64,000 bases of DNA from Kalmusia sp. IMI 367209 (GCA_027946365.1 JAPEUQ010000008.1:744001-808000), one strand, 5' to 3'. Shown: positions 20,058-32,271, counted from the first letter of the stretch. A program made the numbers and translations. The notes: generated from the sequence alone by a model not told the origin.

Positions 20058-22282
20058 ATGAGCTCGGCTGCTTCTGTTTCTCAAAGCCGTCCCGAGAAGC
20101 GGCGCCGCGTTGAACGTGTCACGGCTGCATGCGACCTTTGCAAAAGACGGAAAGTCAAATGTGACGGACAAGAGCCTTGTGACTATTGTAGACGGAAGGA
20201 TCTCGCCGAAACATGCACATTCACGACTCTTAGAACTCGTGGCACAGGTGTCCGCAATACTCCAAGCAATCCAACGGAACCATGCGCGTCAAATCCGACG
20301 CCATGCACTAACAACACCGGGTCGGAGAGCGAAGGCCCAAGTGCAGTCCTCAGAGGCACGCCATCTCTTTCACCTATCCTGAGCCGAGGAGACCATCACG
20401 AAGACACCGTGGTACCTCTTGAAGGTCGAATTCTACGTGATGCCCGGGGTAAAGTTATCTTCATCGGAGATTGCGCGCCACTTTCCTTTCTTCAGACTGT
20501 GAGGCACCTTATTGCCTCCAAGGCTGACCCGCATGGCCTTGCGCCTCAATCATCGCGAGATTCTATCATCGAAGTAGCTCAACCAGGGATAGGGACCCTA
20601 CAGCATTGTCCCACAATAGTTTCACACGAAGTCCCGCTTCTCATCGAGAAATATTACATCGCAACAAGCGGTCTTGTAGACTTGTTTGAAGAAACCGGGG
20701 GCTTTCAAAGGATGAAGGACTGTCATCTTCCTGATTCTGCCGCTGCAGTCTCCTGTCTTGTTCTTGCCATAGGTTCACAGGACATCGATAAGACCAAGTC
20801 CGATGCCTGGTTTCGACGAGGCCTTGACGTTCTCCTTGCAGATATGACCAACAACATGAACGTCTCTACTGTCCAGGGGTTTACGCTTGTTGCTCTCTTC
20901 ATGCTCAGAGCCTTCCAGCCAAATGGCGCCTACTTGTACTTCTGTAAGCAACGTGTTCCAAGCGTATCAACGTCGAAGGCTGAAGTCCGCGATATGCAAA
21001 CGTGTTGGGCCCCATGAATACTAACACAATCACAGCACTGGCTGCCCGTACCGCCTACGCCATTGGTATTCATCGTACAGAGGTCAATGCTTCGTTCGGG
21101 GTGTCCACCAAAACCACGAGAGATCGCATATGGAAAAGCTTGCGTGTTGTCGACATGCTAATCAGCTGCGTCCTTGGTCGCCCTACCTCGACATCTGACG
21201 TTGACTGCACTGTAAAGTACGCTGTTTCAGACACCAATCGACCCATGAGCGTAAACGTCATGGATGCAAGCCTTCAAATATTCTTGATCATCGAGCGTGT
21301 CGTGGTGGAGGTATATTCTCGTAAGCGGATTTCTCTTCGTATTGCCGATTACGTGTCACGACAATTCAAAACTTGGGCTTCCACCTGGATGCAGCCTCTT
21401 TCCGAAGTCGCAGTCGGTTCAAGCATCAATGTTCAGCAAGCGTCAATCGTCGGCGCTTGTTCAACGCTATGCTCATACTACTATGGTATCATGCTACTCA
21501 CTCGACCATTTCTCATATATGAACTTTATGAACATATGGGTACTGCCCTTAGGGGCCATGGGTCTAAGGCGGAACACCATAGGAAAAGACTTTATGCCGA
21601 CGCTGCGCTGGATGCAGCGTTGTCGTTTGTTGATACTCTGCAGGCAGTGATCAAATTGGGGGTAATGCCGAACAGGATGCCGCTTATTGTGTAAGGAAAT
21701 GGGAGCTTGGGCGAGGATTTTTGACTAACTGGAAACAGTTCTTGGCTATCCACAGCTTCTCTTGTGTTAGCTATCAGTAGTCTCGGTCGCTCAGGGCTTG
21801 CCTTCGAAGACACGTGTAAAGCCTCGATCAATTGTCTAGACTACTTTGGGGATGTAGACCCTCATGCTAGCCAATACTCACATACTGTTCGATCAATTCT
21901 AGAGATCACGACATCATTTGTCAGGAAGAGAGAGCAGCAAGCAGTTTTAAAACGGAGGCACGCATCATCGGAATTATTCGGTCTATTGCCTCCTGAAGTT
22001 GTTACCAACAATTGCGACATAGAGGTGAGAGATTCATACATTGCTACCCCGCAAGTGGCCTCACATTCTTCTGAACAAGAAGCTGCATCTATCACCACCT
22101 CTGACTGGACTATCTATGATGCCGACTTTTTTGCGTTACCTTGGCCAGTCAATGAGTACGACCAAGGCCTTCAAGACTTCCTCCAGCCAGGAACGCATAA
22201 TCTGGATGGGGCTACCATTGCCGATATACCTCTTTTCCCCATATTCGATCAGCAAACAGCTAGCACTCATAGCCAGGTGTGA
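20058..22282 (+). CDS. Zn2Cys6 fungal-specific transcription factor
   Basis: Three exons (20058-20943, 21036-21690, 21739-22282), both introns with CTAAC branch points, about 694 residues. A basic N-terminus leads into the binuclear cluster CDLCKRRKVKCDG, then PCDYCRRKDLAETC, with all six cysteines present. The middle region has the fungal_trans (PF04082) pattern: LAARTAYAIGIHRTEVNASF and RDRIWKSLRVVDMLISCVLG followed by RPTSTSDVDC. The C-terminal tail is acidic and Asp/Tyr rich (SDWTIYDADFFALPWP), a possible activation region. It is a nuclear regulator and its stop is only 93 bp from the convergent stop of the indoleamine dioxygenase. Together with the divergent kynureninase this suggests, but does not prove, a local pathway regulator. 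Confidence 0.93.
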
Positions 22283-22375
22283 GAGTTGAAATGGGCCTGA
22301 CGCGATTGTGCTCAGTCTCGGCACACCTGATTTCTTCGATTTTTATGAAGGCAACGATACCAGCCAGTGAATCTA

Positions 22376-23682
22376 CTAGCGTGCGACCACCGCCTCGCTA
22401 GTCTCGTCTCTCGATGTTCTGAGGAAGGGAATTAATTTCGTCCCTCCAGTACCGACTAGCTCTTGCGTCTGCCGCTCCGCTGCCATCTTTGTCGCTGCTG
22501 ACGCAAGATCTCTGCGAATAACAGTGTTTTCTGGTGCGCATTGGCGACTGGGTATGATGATATACCTAGTTACTAGTGCGATATGCTTGTCGCGAAATCC
22601 CGTCAGAGCGACAACGGCTCTGTTGAAAGTCGCGACTAGCTCGGAATTGCGCTGATGGCTGCCGACGTAGGTGCGAATGTTGGCGATAGCTTCGACGTCA
22701 TCAAGAAATCTGGCGTGAGGTCCTGGCATATAGCGACGCATTTCTGCATGGAATTCCCCCTGCTGGGAGTGGCGGACCGAGAGCACGGCATCGAAGAACT
22801 GCAACAAGGAACTTTGACCATTACTGCCACCGCGATATTTTCGCCATGATCCTCGACCTTCGCCCTCATCGTAGAATACGCCTCTAGGCAACCCGGCTGC
22901 TTCCATATTCATGCTACCTGCCAAGAGTGGCCGGATATTGTGAAAGAAAACTTGGGGATTACATCGCTCATCCATGCGTTCCAAGAGTCGTCCTATCCCA
23001 TGCACGGCCTGTTCAAACTCCTTCAAAGCGGATATAATGGTCATGGCATCGTCTCGATTGGCTGCCTCCATAGCTCCAAGCAAGGTCTTGATCAATGGTC
23101 CGGCTCTTGCCTCCATGGCGTTTGAGATAATGAGGAACCATGATTCATCCTCGGTCCCGGTAGCTGTGTGAAGAGAAACAAGATTATCAGGTTGGGCAAG
23201 GTCCGCATGCTCTGTAATCGTCCTCCAGTTCCAGAGGTTCAAAGCTGCGTATGTTGCGACGGGATTCACCTCGAGCTGCTCGGCAGCCTTGAGAAACGGG
23301 ATGGAGATGCAAGGGGGAAGACGCTGCATAGCTAGTCAGCTCGCAAGTCTTCAGGTGCTACGTATATACTTGCCTCTGACGGCTCTGGGCCGGTCCATAT
23401 GTATCCTTGGGCGATGATTGCCAGTATTGAGTAGGCTCTTTGCCATTGTGACTCACTGTCAAGATGTGTAGTCGTCAAGATTGGCATGGCATCTACACAT
23501 GCACGTATCCGCTGTTTTTCAACCAGCTCAGGCAACCGCTCTACAATATTCTCCCATGGCTCGTAGTAATCGTTCGGCAGCCGACTGAGTGGAGGGTCCG
23601 AAGGCAAAAAGCCGTTCTCCGAGATGTTGTACTGCGCGAGCGCTGCCAAGGCAGGAAGCGTATGTAACTTGTGTGGACTCAT
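22376..23682 (-). CDS. indoleamine 2,3-dioxygenase family protein
   Basis: Heme enzyme family that opens the indole ring of tryptophan to N-formylkynurenine. Two exons join across a very short intron near 23335-23375; donor and acceptor are ambiguous (either a GTATAT or a GTAGCA donor), so one or two residues around PEPSEA are uncertain. Total about 420 residues, the usual size. Motifs: GFLPSDPPLSRLP at the N-terminus, RLPPCISIPFLKAAEQL and VATYAALNLWNW, then RRYMPGPHARFL, and GFRDKHIALVTRYIII containing the proximal heme His. It starts divergently from kynureninase and converges on the Zn2Cys6 gene, so a kynurenine role is likely. Fungi carry several paralogues with differing activity, and which one this is cannot be decided by eye. 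Confidence 0.9.
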
Positions 23683-24266
23683 GAGGAAATTCCGAAGGGA
23701 GTTTAGAGGAGTTTAGAGGAGTTGGAAAGTAGGAACGATGGAAGATACCGCTGGTGTTATTGAGGTCCACGGTCAATTTATTGCCTGGACGCCAACCTTC
23801 CAAGCGATATTCTCAGACTTTAGTACACGATCAAGAAGAGACCCACTCCGCCCCCGGGATTCAAGATGCGCTTACTTTCGTCCAACTTCGGGCTCGTCAC
23901 GCGAGTGACCACGAAGTGTCGGAACGGAGGGTCGTCGGAAGATACGCTACAGAGATATCAGATGGCCTGTGCGCTGGTGTTGATTGGTCGGTCGAGGGAC
24001 GACCATGGCCCAACATGGCAGCTGCGCAAGCTTCCGAGCGAGCATCCGACGGAACGAAACCTTCTGACCCGGGTGAGGAAAATACGTCAAGACTATTGCA
24101 AAGGCGTTAAATTCCCTAACATAATACCCCACCAGCGGCTGCTCATTAAATAGTCGCGAGAAGTGTTTCTTGAACAACTCCAAAAGCCTGCTTGCATAAT
24201 TGCCCAGTTCAACTTGCATACCCGGTCCAACTTTCAATTCTAACGCACCGACAAGAAGCCGCCAAT
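23683..24266. promoter_or_regulatory. divergent promoter of the dioxygenase/kynureninase pair
   Basis: 584 bp between two divergent starts of consecutive pathway enzymes. A short direct repeat (GAGGAGTTTA twice) lies near 23695-23720, close to the dioxygenase start. No CGG-triplet operator was assigned. Confidence 0.45.
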
Positions 24267-25721
24267 ATGGACGTTGCATCCGCCATCACTCAGCTGCGTC
24301 AAGGGCACAAACCAATTTGGCCAACCAACGCAGATACACTGAACTTTGCGCACTCCCTCGAGGCCAGTAGTGACATCACCCGTAGCCTGCGACGCGAGTT
24401 CCTCGTACCTACAAAAGCTCAGCTCAAACGAAAAACTCTTAAAGATGACGAGGCGACTGCCGCGACAGCATCAAGTCCAGACGAGGAGAGTATCTACTTC
24501 TGTGGAAATTCTCTGGGACTTCAACCGAAAGCTGTGGGCGAGCACCTCAGCGCTTACCTCAAGACATGGGGCTCGATAGCCGTCGGTGGACATTTCTCGA
24601 CCCTCCAGGATTCGCCCCTTACCCCTTACCAAGACATGGCCGCCGAATGTGCGAAGAAGATGGCGCCCATAGTGGGCGCTTCGTCGTCCGAGGTTGTGGC
24701 TATGAACTCATTGACCATCAATCTACATCTCATGATGGCCGCCTTCTATAAGCCCACACCTGCCAAGCATAAGGTCATGTGCGAATGGAGGCCATTTCCC
24801 AGCGACTTTTATGCCATCAGCTCGCAGATTGAATGGCATGGGCTCGATCCCAAGACCTCGATGCTCCTCGTCGAACCCGATGACGGCTACCTCATAACAA
24901 CAGAAAAGATCCTCAATCTTATAACCCAGGAAGCGGATTCGCTCGCCCTAATCCTCCTCCCCGGCATCCAATACTGGAGCGGTCAGCTCCTCGACATACC
25001 AACTATCACAGCGCACGCCCGGAAACACGACATCACCATTGGTTGGGATCTCGCGCACGCAGCCGGCAACGTCGAGCTCCAGCTGCACGACTGGGACGTC
25101 GACTTCGCTTGCTGGTGCACGTACAAGTACATGAACGCTGGCGCAGGCGCCATCGCAGGTGCATTTGTGCACTCCAAGCACGGCGACAACGCTGCGGGCG
25201 TAGGTCTCAAGGGCTGGTACGGCCACGACAAGGTGTCGAGGTTCCTCATGGACAACAATTTCGTCCCTACGCCTGGCGCGCAGGGCTTCCAGTGCAGCAA
25301 CCCGTCCATTGTCGACTTGACGTGCCTCTCTGGGGCGCTGGGCGTTTTCCAGACTACCAGCATGGAGGCGCTGCGGGACCGGTCAGTGCTGCTCACGGCG
25401 TATGCAGAGCATCTGCTTGCGGGCATCGCGGAGCGTCAGACGAACGACCAAGGTGCGCCATTCGACATCATCACGCCGTCGGATGCGCGCTTTCGTGGCG
25501 CCCAGCTCAGTGTGCTTTTGCAAGAAGAGTCGTTCGATACGGTTAGCGCGGCGCTGGCGGAGGCCGGTGTTATTCTAGATAAGAGAAAGCCTGGTGTGAT
25601 AAGGGTTGCGCCCGTACCGCTGTATAACACCTTTGAAGATGTGTGGAGGTTTATGAGGGTGTTTGAGGGAGCGCTGAAGGTGGATAATAAGCGGAGGGCG
25701 AGCGGAGGGCAGCAACCGTGA
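24267..25721 (+). CDS. BNA5: kynureninase (L-kynurenine hydrolase)
   Basis: Intronless, 484 residues, starting at MDVASAITQLRQGHKPIWP; the longer in-frame extension to 24192 has no ATG. A PLP enzyme of fold type I that splits kynurenine to anthranilate plus alanine (or 3-hydroxykynurenine to 3-hydroxyanthranilate on the NAD route). Visible motifs: SIYFCGNSLGLQPK, VVAMNSLTINLHLMMAAFY, ITIGWDLAHAAGNVEL with the conserved Asp, and the Schiff-base Lys in CWCTYKYMNAGAG. Length and motif order match fungal Bna5 throughout, with no break. It pairs head to head with the indoleamine dioxygenase. No arylformamidase or kynurenine monooxygenase lies nearby, so the local set would need a formamidase from elsewhere. 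Confidence 0.95.
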   Translation: MDVASAITQLRQGHKPIWPTNADTLNFAHSLEASSDITRSLRREFLVPTKAQLKRKTLKDDEATAATASSPDEESIYFCGNSLGLQPKAVGEHLSAYLKTWGSIAVGGHFSTLQDSPLTPYQDMAAECAKKMAPIVGASSSEVVAMNSLTINLHLMMAAFYKPTPAKHKVMCEWRPFPSDFYAISSQIEWHGLDPKTSMLLVEPDDGYLITTEKILNLITQEADSLALILLPGIQYWSGQLLDIPTITAHARKHDITIGWDLAHAAGNVELQLHDWDVDFACWCTYKYMNAGAGAIAGAFVHSKHGDNAAGVGLKGWYGHDKVSRFLMDNNFVPTPGAQGFQCSNPSIVDLTCLSGALGVFQTTSMEALRDRSVLLTAYAEHLLAGIAERQTNDQGAPFDIITPSDARFRGAQLSVLLQEESFDTVSAALAEAGVILDKRKPGVIRVAPVPLYNTFEDVWRFMRVFEGALKVDNKRRASGGQQP

Positions 25722-26253
25722 TGTATTTTTCTTGTGTCATGCACTCATGGAGTCACTTTTGACCTAATGGGATCGACCTTGAGCAGCGACGAAATCAAAA
25801 TAAACCACAGCAGAGATTCACAATTCGCAGATAAGTGCGAACCGTAAGCGCTACTTCTCTTCTTGTATAGCTGAAGTGAATGTTGCCTGCTCGGGTCACC
25901 TCTTTCGCCACCGTTATCAAGAACCCTATAAACCATCAATTTAATGAGAGCTATAGCGACACAACATTGGAATAGAAACTTATTGACAAGAGCCTGTTTG
26001 AGTTGGGTAAAAACAGTCTCTAGTTCTCGGTTTGACAATCAGAGCACTGCTTGTCACGTTCTATTAGAAGGCGGCAGAGAGGTAGATCCACAGCAAGAAG
26101 TATTAAATTATCAAGGATCCAAAGCAATCCACAAATCACAGTATAGTATGTTTGTCTGGCGTCGTGTTCACGATTTCATTGCTGCTCGAAGGCTACAGGA
26201 GGTCTTGATATCTTTCTGACCCATCTCACTTCCGTCAACCGAAATTGCCATAT
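25722..26253. other. intergenic, 3' ends of convergent genes
   Basis: 532 bp between convergent stops; no supported feature. Confidence 0.4.
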
Positions 26254-26925
26254 TCACTGTGCTTCAGGGGTATTCCCTCTCAATGTTACCGTATCGGCAA
26301 TGCGATAGTTGGGATGAATGGGCAAATCACCGTAGCCCTTGGTTGCCAGGCGGCGGATCCAGTCGATGCCGTAGTCCCACCACAGATGGCGCTCAGGCAC
26401 AAGGGTGTCGGTTTCAAGATAGCGACGATCTATCGACCCCATGGTGAGGTCCAACATGTTGGGAAACCCGGCAGGGTAGACTGCCGTGTATGCAATGTTG
26501 GTGCCACAACGACTGCAGAACCAGCGCCAGCGCTCGTGCGAGGACTCATAATTCGTGAGAAAGTGGTCCGTGTCAGCTGGCGTTGGGACGAAGATATCTG
26601 AAGCCGGCGTCCAGGGAAAGTGTTGCTCCTCTGGCTCGCCTTCGCGTGCGGCAGCCTTGGGTGCAAGCGTTGCTGAGCTAGCACGCACCAGGGACACGGA
26701 AGCCATGTCGATTGGGGCACATAACCAAGCCGGCAACAGAGATCCAGTCGCGCGTCGGCAGTCGTTGCAGTGGTCCAGCACCAGAAATGGCAGCGACACA
26801 GGCACTTCGACAGGAGCCAGCGGGTGTAGAGGCCGTTCAGGCGCCGACGGAATGGCTAGGCGGTAACGCACAGCGCCACAGTTGCATCCTCCTTCGATAT
26901 CAACGGCCGAATCTGGGAGAGGCAT
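26254..26925 (-). CDS. GFA/CENP-V domain (Mss4-like) protein
   Basis: Intronless, 223 residues. Zinc-binding cysteines sit in the expected order: GGCNCGAVRYRLAIP near the start, HCNDCRRATGSLLPAW, and WFCSRCGTNIAY. WWDYGIDWIRR near the end is also typical of fungal members. The family (PF04828) is named after glutathione-dependent formaldehyde activation, but for most fungal proteins no reaction is established, so I assign only the fold. A 30-40 residue insertion between the second and third cysteine pairs carries the acidic stretch REGEPEEQHF, common in fungal versions. The gene converges on kynureninase, and a functional link is not indicated. Confidence 0.88.
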   Translation of the reverse strand: MPLPDSAVDIEGGCNCGAVRYRLAIPSAPERPLHPLAPVEVPVSLPFLVLDHCNDCRRATGSLLPAWLCAPIDMASVSLVRASSATLAPKAAAREGEPEEQHFPWTPASDIFVPTPADTDHFLTNYESSHERWRWFCSRCGTNIAYTAVYPAGFPNMLDLTMGSIDRRYLETDTLVPERHLWWDYGIDWIRRLATKGYGDLPIHPNYRIADTVTLRGNTPEAQ

Positions 26926-28329
26926 TATGAGAAGTACGGAAGCGAGGATAGCTTAGTGATCTGATCGCGTCCCAAAAGAAGGCAAGACTTGGTGAGGCAA
27001 TTCAGGAACCCTGCGTCGATTCTAGATTGTGCGGGAGATGTAGGCGGGCTATTGACTGCAGTGATCACGAGTACGGTTGACGGAGAGGAAGGTAAGTATG
27101 AGATTAATAGTCTCGAAGTGTAACGAGCAGTGTGCTATACACACTTCGATAGCCAGAGGACAATCAATGGAGCCTATGAGTGCAGGTGAGGCGCAATCAA
27201 GGTGGGGTTAATGCAATATTGATCTAGTGTCATACATGCGGCGAACGCATACGTAACTCAGTAACAATCCTGACGCAAACAGGAATTCGAGCGTACATTA
27301 CCAAAAGCAAATTAAACAAAGTTTACGCGTGCATACGAGGTAGACACTAACCGCATTGGGAATCCCGTAATGACCCGTTTTACTTAGCCATGCCTTCGAA
27401 TGCCGATTAACAGGTATTTTTGAGACTACGGATGAAAATTTAATTACTCGCGTAAGCAAGGGAGTTAAGTTGATCAAATGTTCACCAACCATCGTACGCG
27501 GGCGTAAACTATGATTTATGCTGACTGCAGCGGGGACTTTTCAGCTACCCAATTGCATTCTAGCAACATCGATAGGCCGGAGATATCGACGATGGAGATA
27601 GTCAGGTCGATTTTTAATGGTCTTTGGTAGATACGAAAGCTTATATCGCTAGGTTTCATTCCTTAGTGTCCCTTTCTCGAGCCCGGCTTTAGCGGGTGCC
27701 CATGTTATAAGTGAAATTTGACTAGCTTCGAATGCCTCACATGTCTGTTTCATATCAAGCCCGGCATCTCATTGCCCCTTCAGACAGTGTTTCTGTTCCA
27801 ATGATTCACGATTTTAAGTTACTGCTGCATAAGAATAAGCATTTTTTCTTCCGACCACCGATCAGTTGGGCGCCTTAGATGTTATAGCCTCGGTGACTCA
27901 AGTTGTCACCATCCCGTACACGCTGAGATCTATTCGTTTGAATTATCATTTCTTGTAGCTTCAATGTTTAGGCAAAATAGGGCTCGGCACAGAAGGAGCT
28001 GGCAGTGTGTAGACTGCGGCTTCCAACAGCGAGAGTGTATTGACAATTTCAGGCCTGATTCTTGAAGTCGAAATGTTCATGTTACCGCTACCCCGTGTAG
28101 ATCGACTACTTTTGGGATACTTTTACGCTCTGACTGATTTGATAGATTTGAAAGGAAATATTTGGCGCCCCAGCTTTTCAACATAGGCAGCATTTTGATG
28201 CTCGCAACAATTCTATTGCCGGTTTGTTCCCCAATATGCTAGGTTGTCCCTCTTGTATTGTGGGATTGGGATACTATCGAAGATGTCACGCTCTTCACAA
28301 CCACAACTAATATTGGATGAAAAGCTGGC
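26926..28329. other. gene-free stretch
   Basis: About 1.4 kb; no protein-like ORF, RNA gene or clear repeat seen. Its right part may belong to the adjacent relic. Confidence 0.35.
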
Positions 28330-28870
28330 CGTGATATCCTCAGGTATGTATGTCTGTATAACCCTGGTGGCAAACTTACTCAGTGGTTGTATTTCTCGGT
28401 CATTTTCTTGGCTTGCAAATGTATCTAGGTATACCATTACGCAGACAATATCATCTTCATCGGTGGCGTCGCCAAGCTAGATGTACACCTCGTCTACGAA
28501 ATATAAGATTGGACCCAGGAGAACCATATATCCTTTCCATTGTTATCTCGTGGATTGGTAGAAACGCAGTGCACCCACACTTACAAATATTACTAGACTT
28601 TGCGCAGGTGTCGAAGCATGCTCTCGACAGTTCGGATCACCATCAAACCGCGATCATGGTATAACAGAGCACACCGTCAGTCTTGCACATGCAATAGCAG
28701 GAGGATACGGCTCTGCAAGGACGCGGTGATTCGATATCGCTGGTTGTAACTCGCACTCTGCAATGCAAGAATTTCGCCCAGAGAGGTCCTGGGAAGGCTG
28801 TAGCTGTCTCTAATAGAAGAACCTAATATCCTCATCTTATATGGGTATTCGCGGAGTGACAAACGTCGGT
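28330..28870 (-). pseudogene. relic of a DUF7580-like fungal gene
   Basis: On the minus strand MRILGSSIRDSYSLPRTSLG followed by QRYRITASLQSRILLLLHVQ resembles the C-terminal DUF7580 region found in HeLo/prion-inhibition type fungal proteins (a SLGE..L..QRY.IA..LAS..LQLH pattern). It ends in a stop. Protein-like sequence resumes in another frame downstream (DATDEDDIVCVMVYLDTFAS), just before a GTAAGT. The family's long open frame is gone, so this is probably a decayed copy. Family recognition is from memory of the motif and is tentative. Confidence 0.35.
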
Positions 28871-29712
28871 CTATGGAGGTTGGAGATGGCTCGTCCGAGC
28901 CGCAAACACTCCAGATAAATCGTGAGAGGAGTAGTAATTAGCGATGAAGATCAAGGAAGAGCCAGACACTTTTTCGTTGCGGATATTTAAGAATTTGCTT
29001 AATATGGTGCGTTCATAACCTAGGCCTTACTAATACACAGTCGCGAGTTCGATGGACCAGTTGTTGTGCAAAGCGGAGCAATACGGAAGGTTGGAGCAAC
29101 GCGTAGATCATTTCGACCCTACTCAATTCTGAGAACTAGTAAAAGTAATACTGTGCCGATGCTGCACGGAAGATCGCTCTGAGCTGGGTGCTTTATTAAG
29201 TTTATTGCCTAGCAATTCGTTTCCGAGGTAACACTCGATTTAATCACACCATACACGATCGACATCGAGGCCAGAAATATCTCCGATGGCATTTCTAGAG
29301 TCTTTGGGTCGAACGATTTTCTCCACCTCATGCAGTCTGCCAGATCTGCGAGAGCAAACGTCACACAAGGTCACCAAACACTTGCTTATCACCACTGCGG
29401 TCTTCAATCCGTAATTGCTTATGATTCGCTCGCAGTAGCCATGCCTTGTTTCCACATATAAGTCTTGATCCTAAAATCTTTTAGACAATTTCGAGGTAAA
29501 AGAAATGTCTTGATCTAGAAGTGAAGCGCAAATAAAGGCAACAACGCATCTCGCGCAATATCCTGTCATCGTGAATGCAGATCTCTATTACCCAAGTGAA
29601 AGCAACGCTTAGACCTTTACTTGCCCTCTGCAGAATAAATATTCTAGTCCCAGACTTTCTACTAATCAACAGAAGATTTCATGTGCTTCATCGTCGACCT
29701 CAATAAGCGATT
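28871..29712. other. intergenic, nothing identified
   Basis: 842 bp with only short ORFs lacking protein-like composition. Confidence 0.35.
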
Positions 29713-31153
29713 ATGCAGAGTAACAGCAATATCAGAGGCTACACTTTACGTAGCCAACAAGCTTCGCCAGCTCTATCGGACTGTTCTGATTTGACTGTGC
29801 TGTCGCGATCGCCATCACCACCGCCTGGATTCCTAGATCAGCCTTCGTTCGCGCCAGTGACTCCTCTACCTGAACTCTGTCAGCAGCTTCCCGTCGCGGT
29901 ATCCACTCTAGTACCGCCGCAGAACCTTCGACAGCGAACGACAAATGCGCGCTTCCCGGGGAGAATTGCCAAGCGTGATGCATCTCCTTCCTTTGCTGCT
30001 CGGTAAGCTGCCATTCACTATCGATTTATGCCTAGCATTTACTTGAAAAAGATCGATAAAGAAGCCACGCACTTCAGCAAAAAGTCCCCACAAGAGGGCC
30101 AGGACGGAGAAGACCAGCTCGCAGAGTTGCCGTAGCCCAACCAAGATCACGAAAGCGCCCTGTGTAGATACATTTCGGGAAACAAGGAAATCAAGCGGAC
30201 TCGGTTATCTTATATGCCTTCCAAAAGAAGTCCGACAGCTCATTTACAAGAATTGCCTTGAAACCAGCGAGTCAATTCGTGTGAGGGAATGCTGTGGTCC
30301 CGCTTCAACACGCCGGGAACGATCTAACTGCAAGAAACATGGCGACCATTGTTTGAAGATCGGAATGGACAACGGGATGACTCCATATGATGGTGGGGCC
30401 AAAAAGGTATACGGCCGGTTCAACATCCTTTGCGTGTCACGCGCGGTCAACGAGGAAGCTGCATGGGTACTCTTCACGCAAGGTAGCCTAGTGATCGAGT
30501 CCACGCCTGCGCTGGAGCCATATCTGAGCGAGAAAGAGTGCACCTACTATCGTTTGCCCAACCTTCCGGCCAAAGAATATGCAAAGCATATGTGGATGAC
30601 GGCAGCACGCTTCCGCAATGTCTGCTTCGAATTACCTCGGTTGTATTTCCAAGACCCGGTGGAGTATACGAACCGCCTTTGCGAAGCCGTTGCGTTCCTA
30701 CTCAAGGCTTGGGAACTAAAATTGGATAAGTCGACATCATCTCCATCTCAAATTGTTGAAGTGCATCTCAAAAGTCTCTACACGAGCATCATCCCTTTCA
30801 ACACCAACATCTCTCTGCAGTGGGCTAGTACTTGGACTTCTATTCACCAACCGCATATCCAATCAGGACACGTTGCCGACTTCGAGCTAATCGGAGACCG
30901 AACCGCACGTATTGTCGAGCGCTTGATCGATATCTTAGGGCGTCATGGTGGATTGTCTCAGTGGAAAGTCGTTGTAGAAGCTCCTCCCAGCTTCAACGAA
31001 GACACGTCCGAAAAAGCCCCCTTCGAGGGTTTTTCACAGTACGTTAGTGAGAACACTATCCAGGATGAGCAAGGCAGCCTATGTAGACTACACGAACTTA
31101 AGAAAAGGTGCCAGTCAAACGGTGTCAAGTTCGCGACCAAGCCTATCAGATGA
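29713..31153 (+). CDS. F-box/DUF7730-like fungal protein
   Basis: Two exons (29713-30002 and 30052-31153) joined in phase across a 49 bp intron (GTAAGC...AAAAAG) give about 463 residues. The N-terminal third is low-complexity and basic (Ser/Pro-rich, then RSIKKPRTSAKSPHKRAR). Next comes an F-box-like helix (YLICLPKEVRQLIYKNCL) and then a region like the fungal family often labelled DUF7730: FNILCVSRAVNEEAAWVLF, LEPYLSEKECTYYRL and YAKHMWMTAARFRNVCF. Such proteins are very numerous in Dothideomycetes and mostly uncharacterised; a role in substrate selection for an SCF ligase is only inferred from the F-box-like part. The splice acceptor lacks a pyrimidine tract, so the exact join is less certain than the frame. 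Confidence 0.7.
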
Positions 31154-32271
31154 CATTGAGGGCAGTAAGGACAACTAGTCTTGACTCTTCCGGCAGGAAA
31201 AGCTTGCTAGGATCTGAACATATCGATAAAGTGTGACATCTATCCATTCATTAGTTCTATCTCTCCAGTCACTTTGTAGTTGGAATCAATTTCATTTCTC
31301 ATTCTCATGAGTTATTTTCAAAATACCAAGACCCAGTGAATGATTTCATGTGTTACATTCCATCGGTAAATCGTTGTTTACAGGTACACTATCTCGATCG
31401 CATTTCGATGTTAGATGACAGGTATCGCTTGGAGATCACCTGCCAGCGTTACTGTAGACCGTGAAGCAGATTTATGGTCACTGGGAGAGGTAGTGGGGTC
31501 AGCAACATGTAATTTTCGTAAAGTTCTGTGGCACAGAGGCGAAAATCACGCGTGGATTCCGTCACTTCGGCGCTCTAGCCGCTTTGATCGTCCTACGTGA
31601 TGAACTAGCTTTGCGGCTAGTTCAGGCTCAGTGTAATAACATCTACATACATATCCACTATGCCTAAAGATAAAAATTTACATGTTGTTCCCAGGTGGTC
31701 AATTTTAGTGAATTTCGAAGATACCCACAAGGGATATCTGCTGGAATCAACTCAGAGATTCCAAGGCTAGGAATTTGTCTTTAGCTCGCAAACCGCCGAC
31801 TGAGGTGTTTTGCCAGGTTTTTGGTGAGTTTTTCAACCAAAGGTAGGCTAGTATTAGCTCTGCCTGAAGTCTTGGCTCATTTTTGCGTATCTGTAGTCAC
31901 CTAATTACCCATCGATCACGTTCACGAAACTAGGATTTTCGGTTCTGCTGAGCTTCGGTAACTCTTCGATCTAGTCTATGAGCCTAACATGGAAAAATAT
32001 CTATAATTGCGATAGTTTTCGTAGATAGCGAGACGTGTTAAGCTATCCATATAGCAAACAGTCACTGTGTCATGGTAGGCGATTTTGACGCGCCCTCCCC
32101 TAATTAGGGTTCCAATTGTACCACGGTCACGTACATAAATACATTCCGGGCCAAATTGTATTTATCTACCCCCGGAACCCGCTGTGGTCTTCATTCAAAC
32201 TCACTTTCACCTTCCCCAATCTTCGTCGTTTTGCCCATGTTCCCTCGAAGCTCATCCCCCACATCGTCGAA
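31154..32271. other. intergenic, nothing identified
   Basis: About 1.1 kb. No supportable ORF or RNA. The long frame of the next gene is open upstream of its chosen Met, to 32116. Confidence 0.35.
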
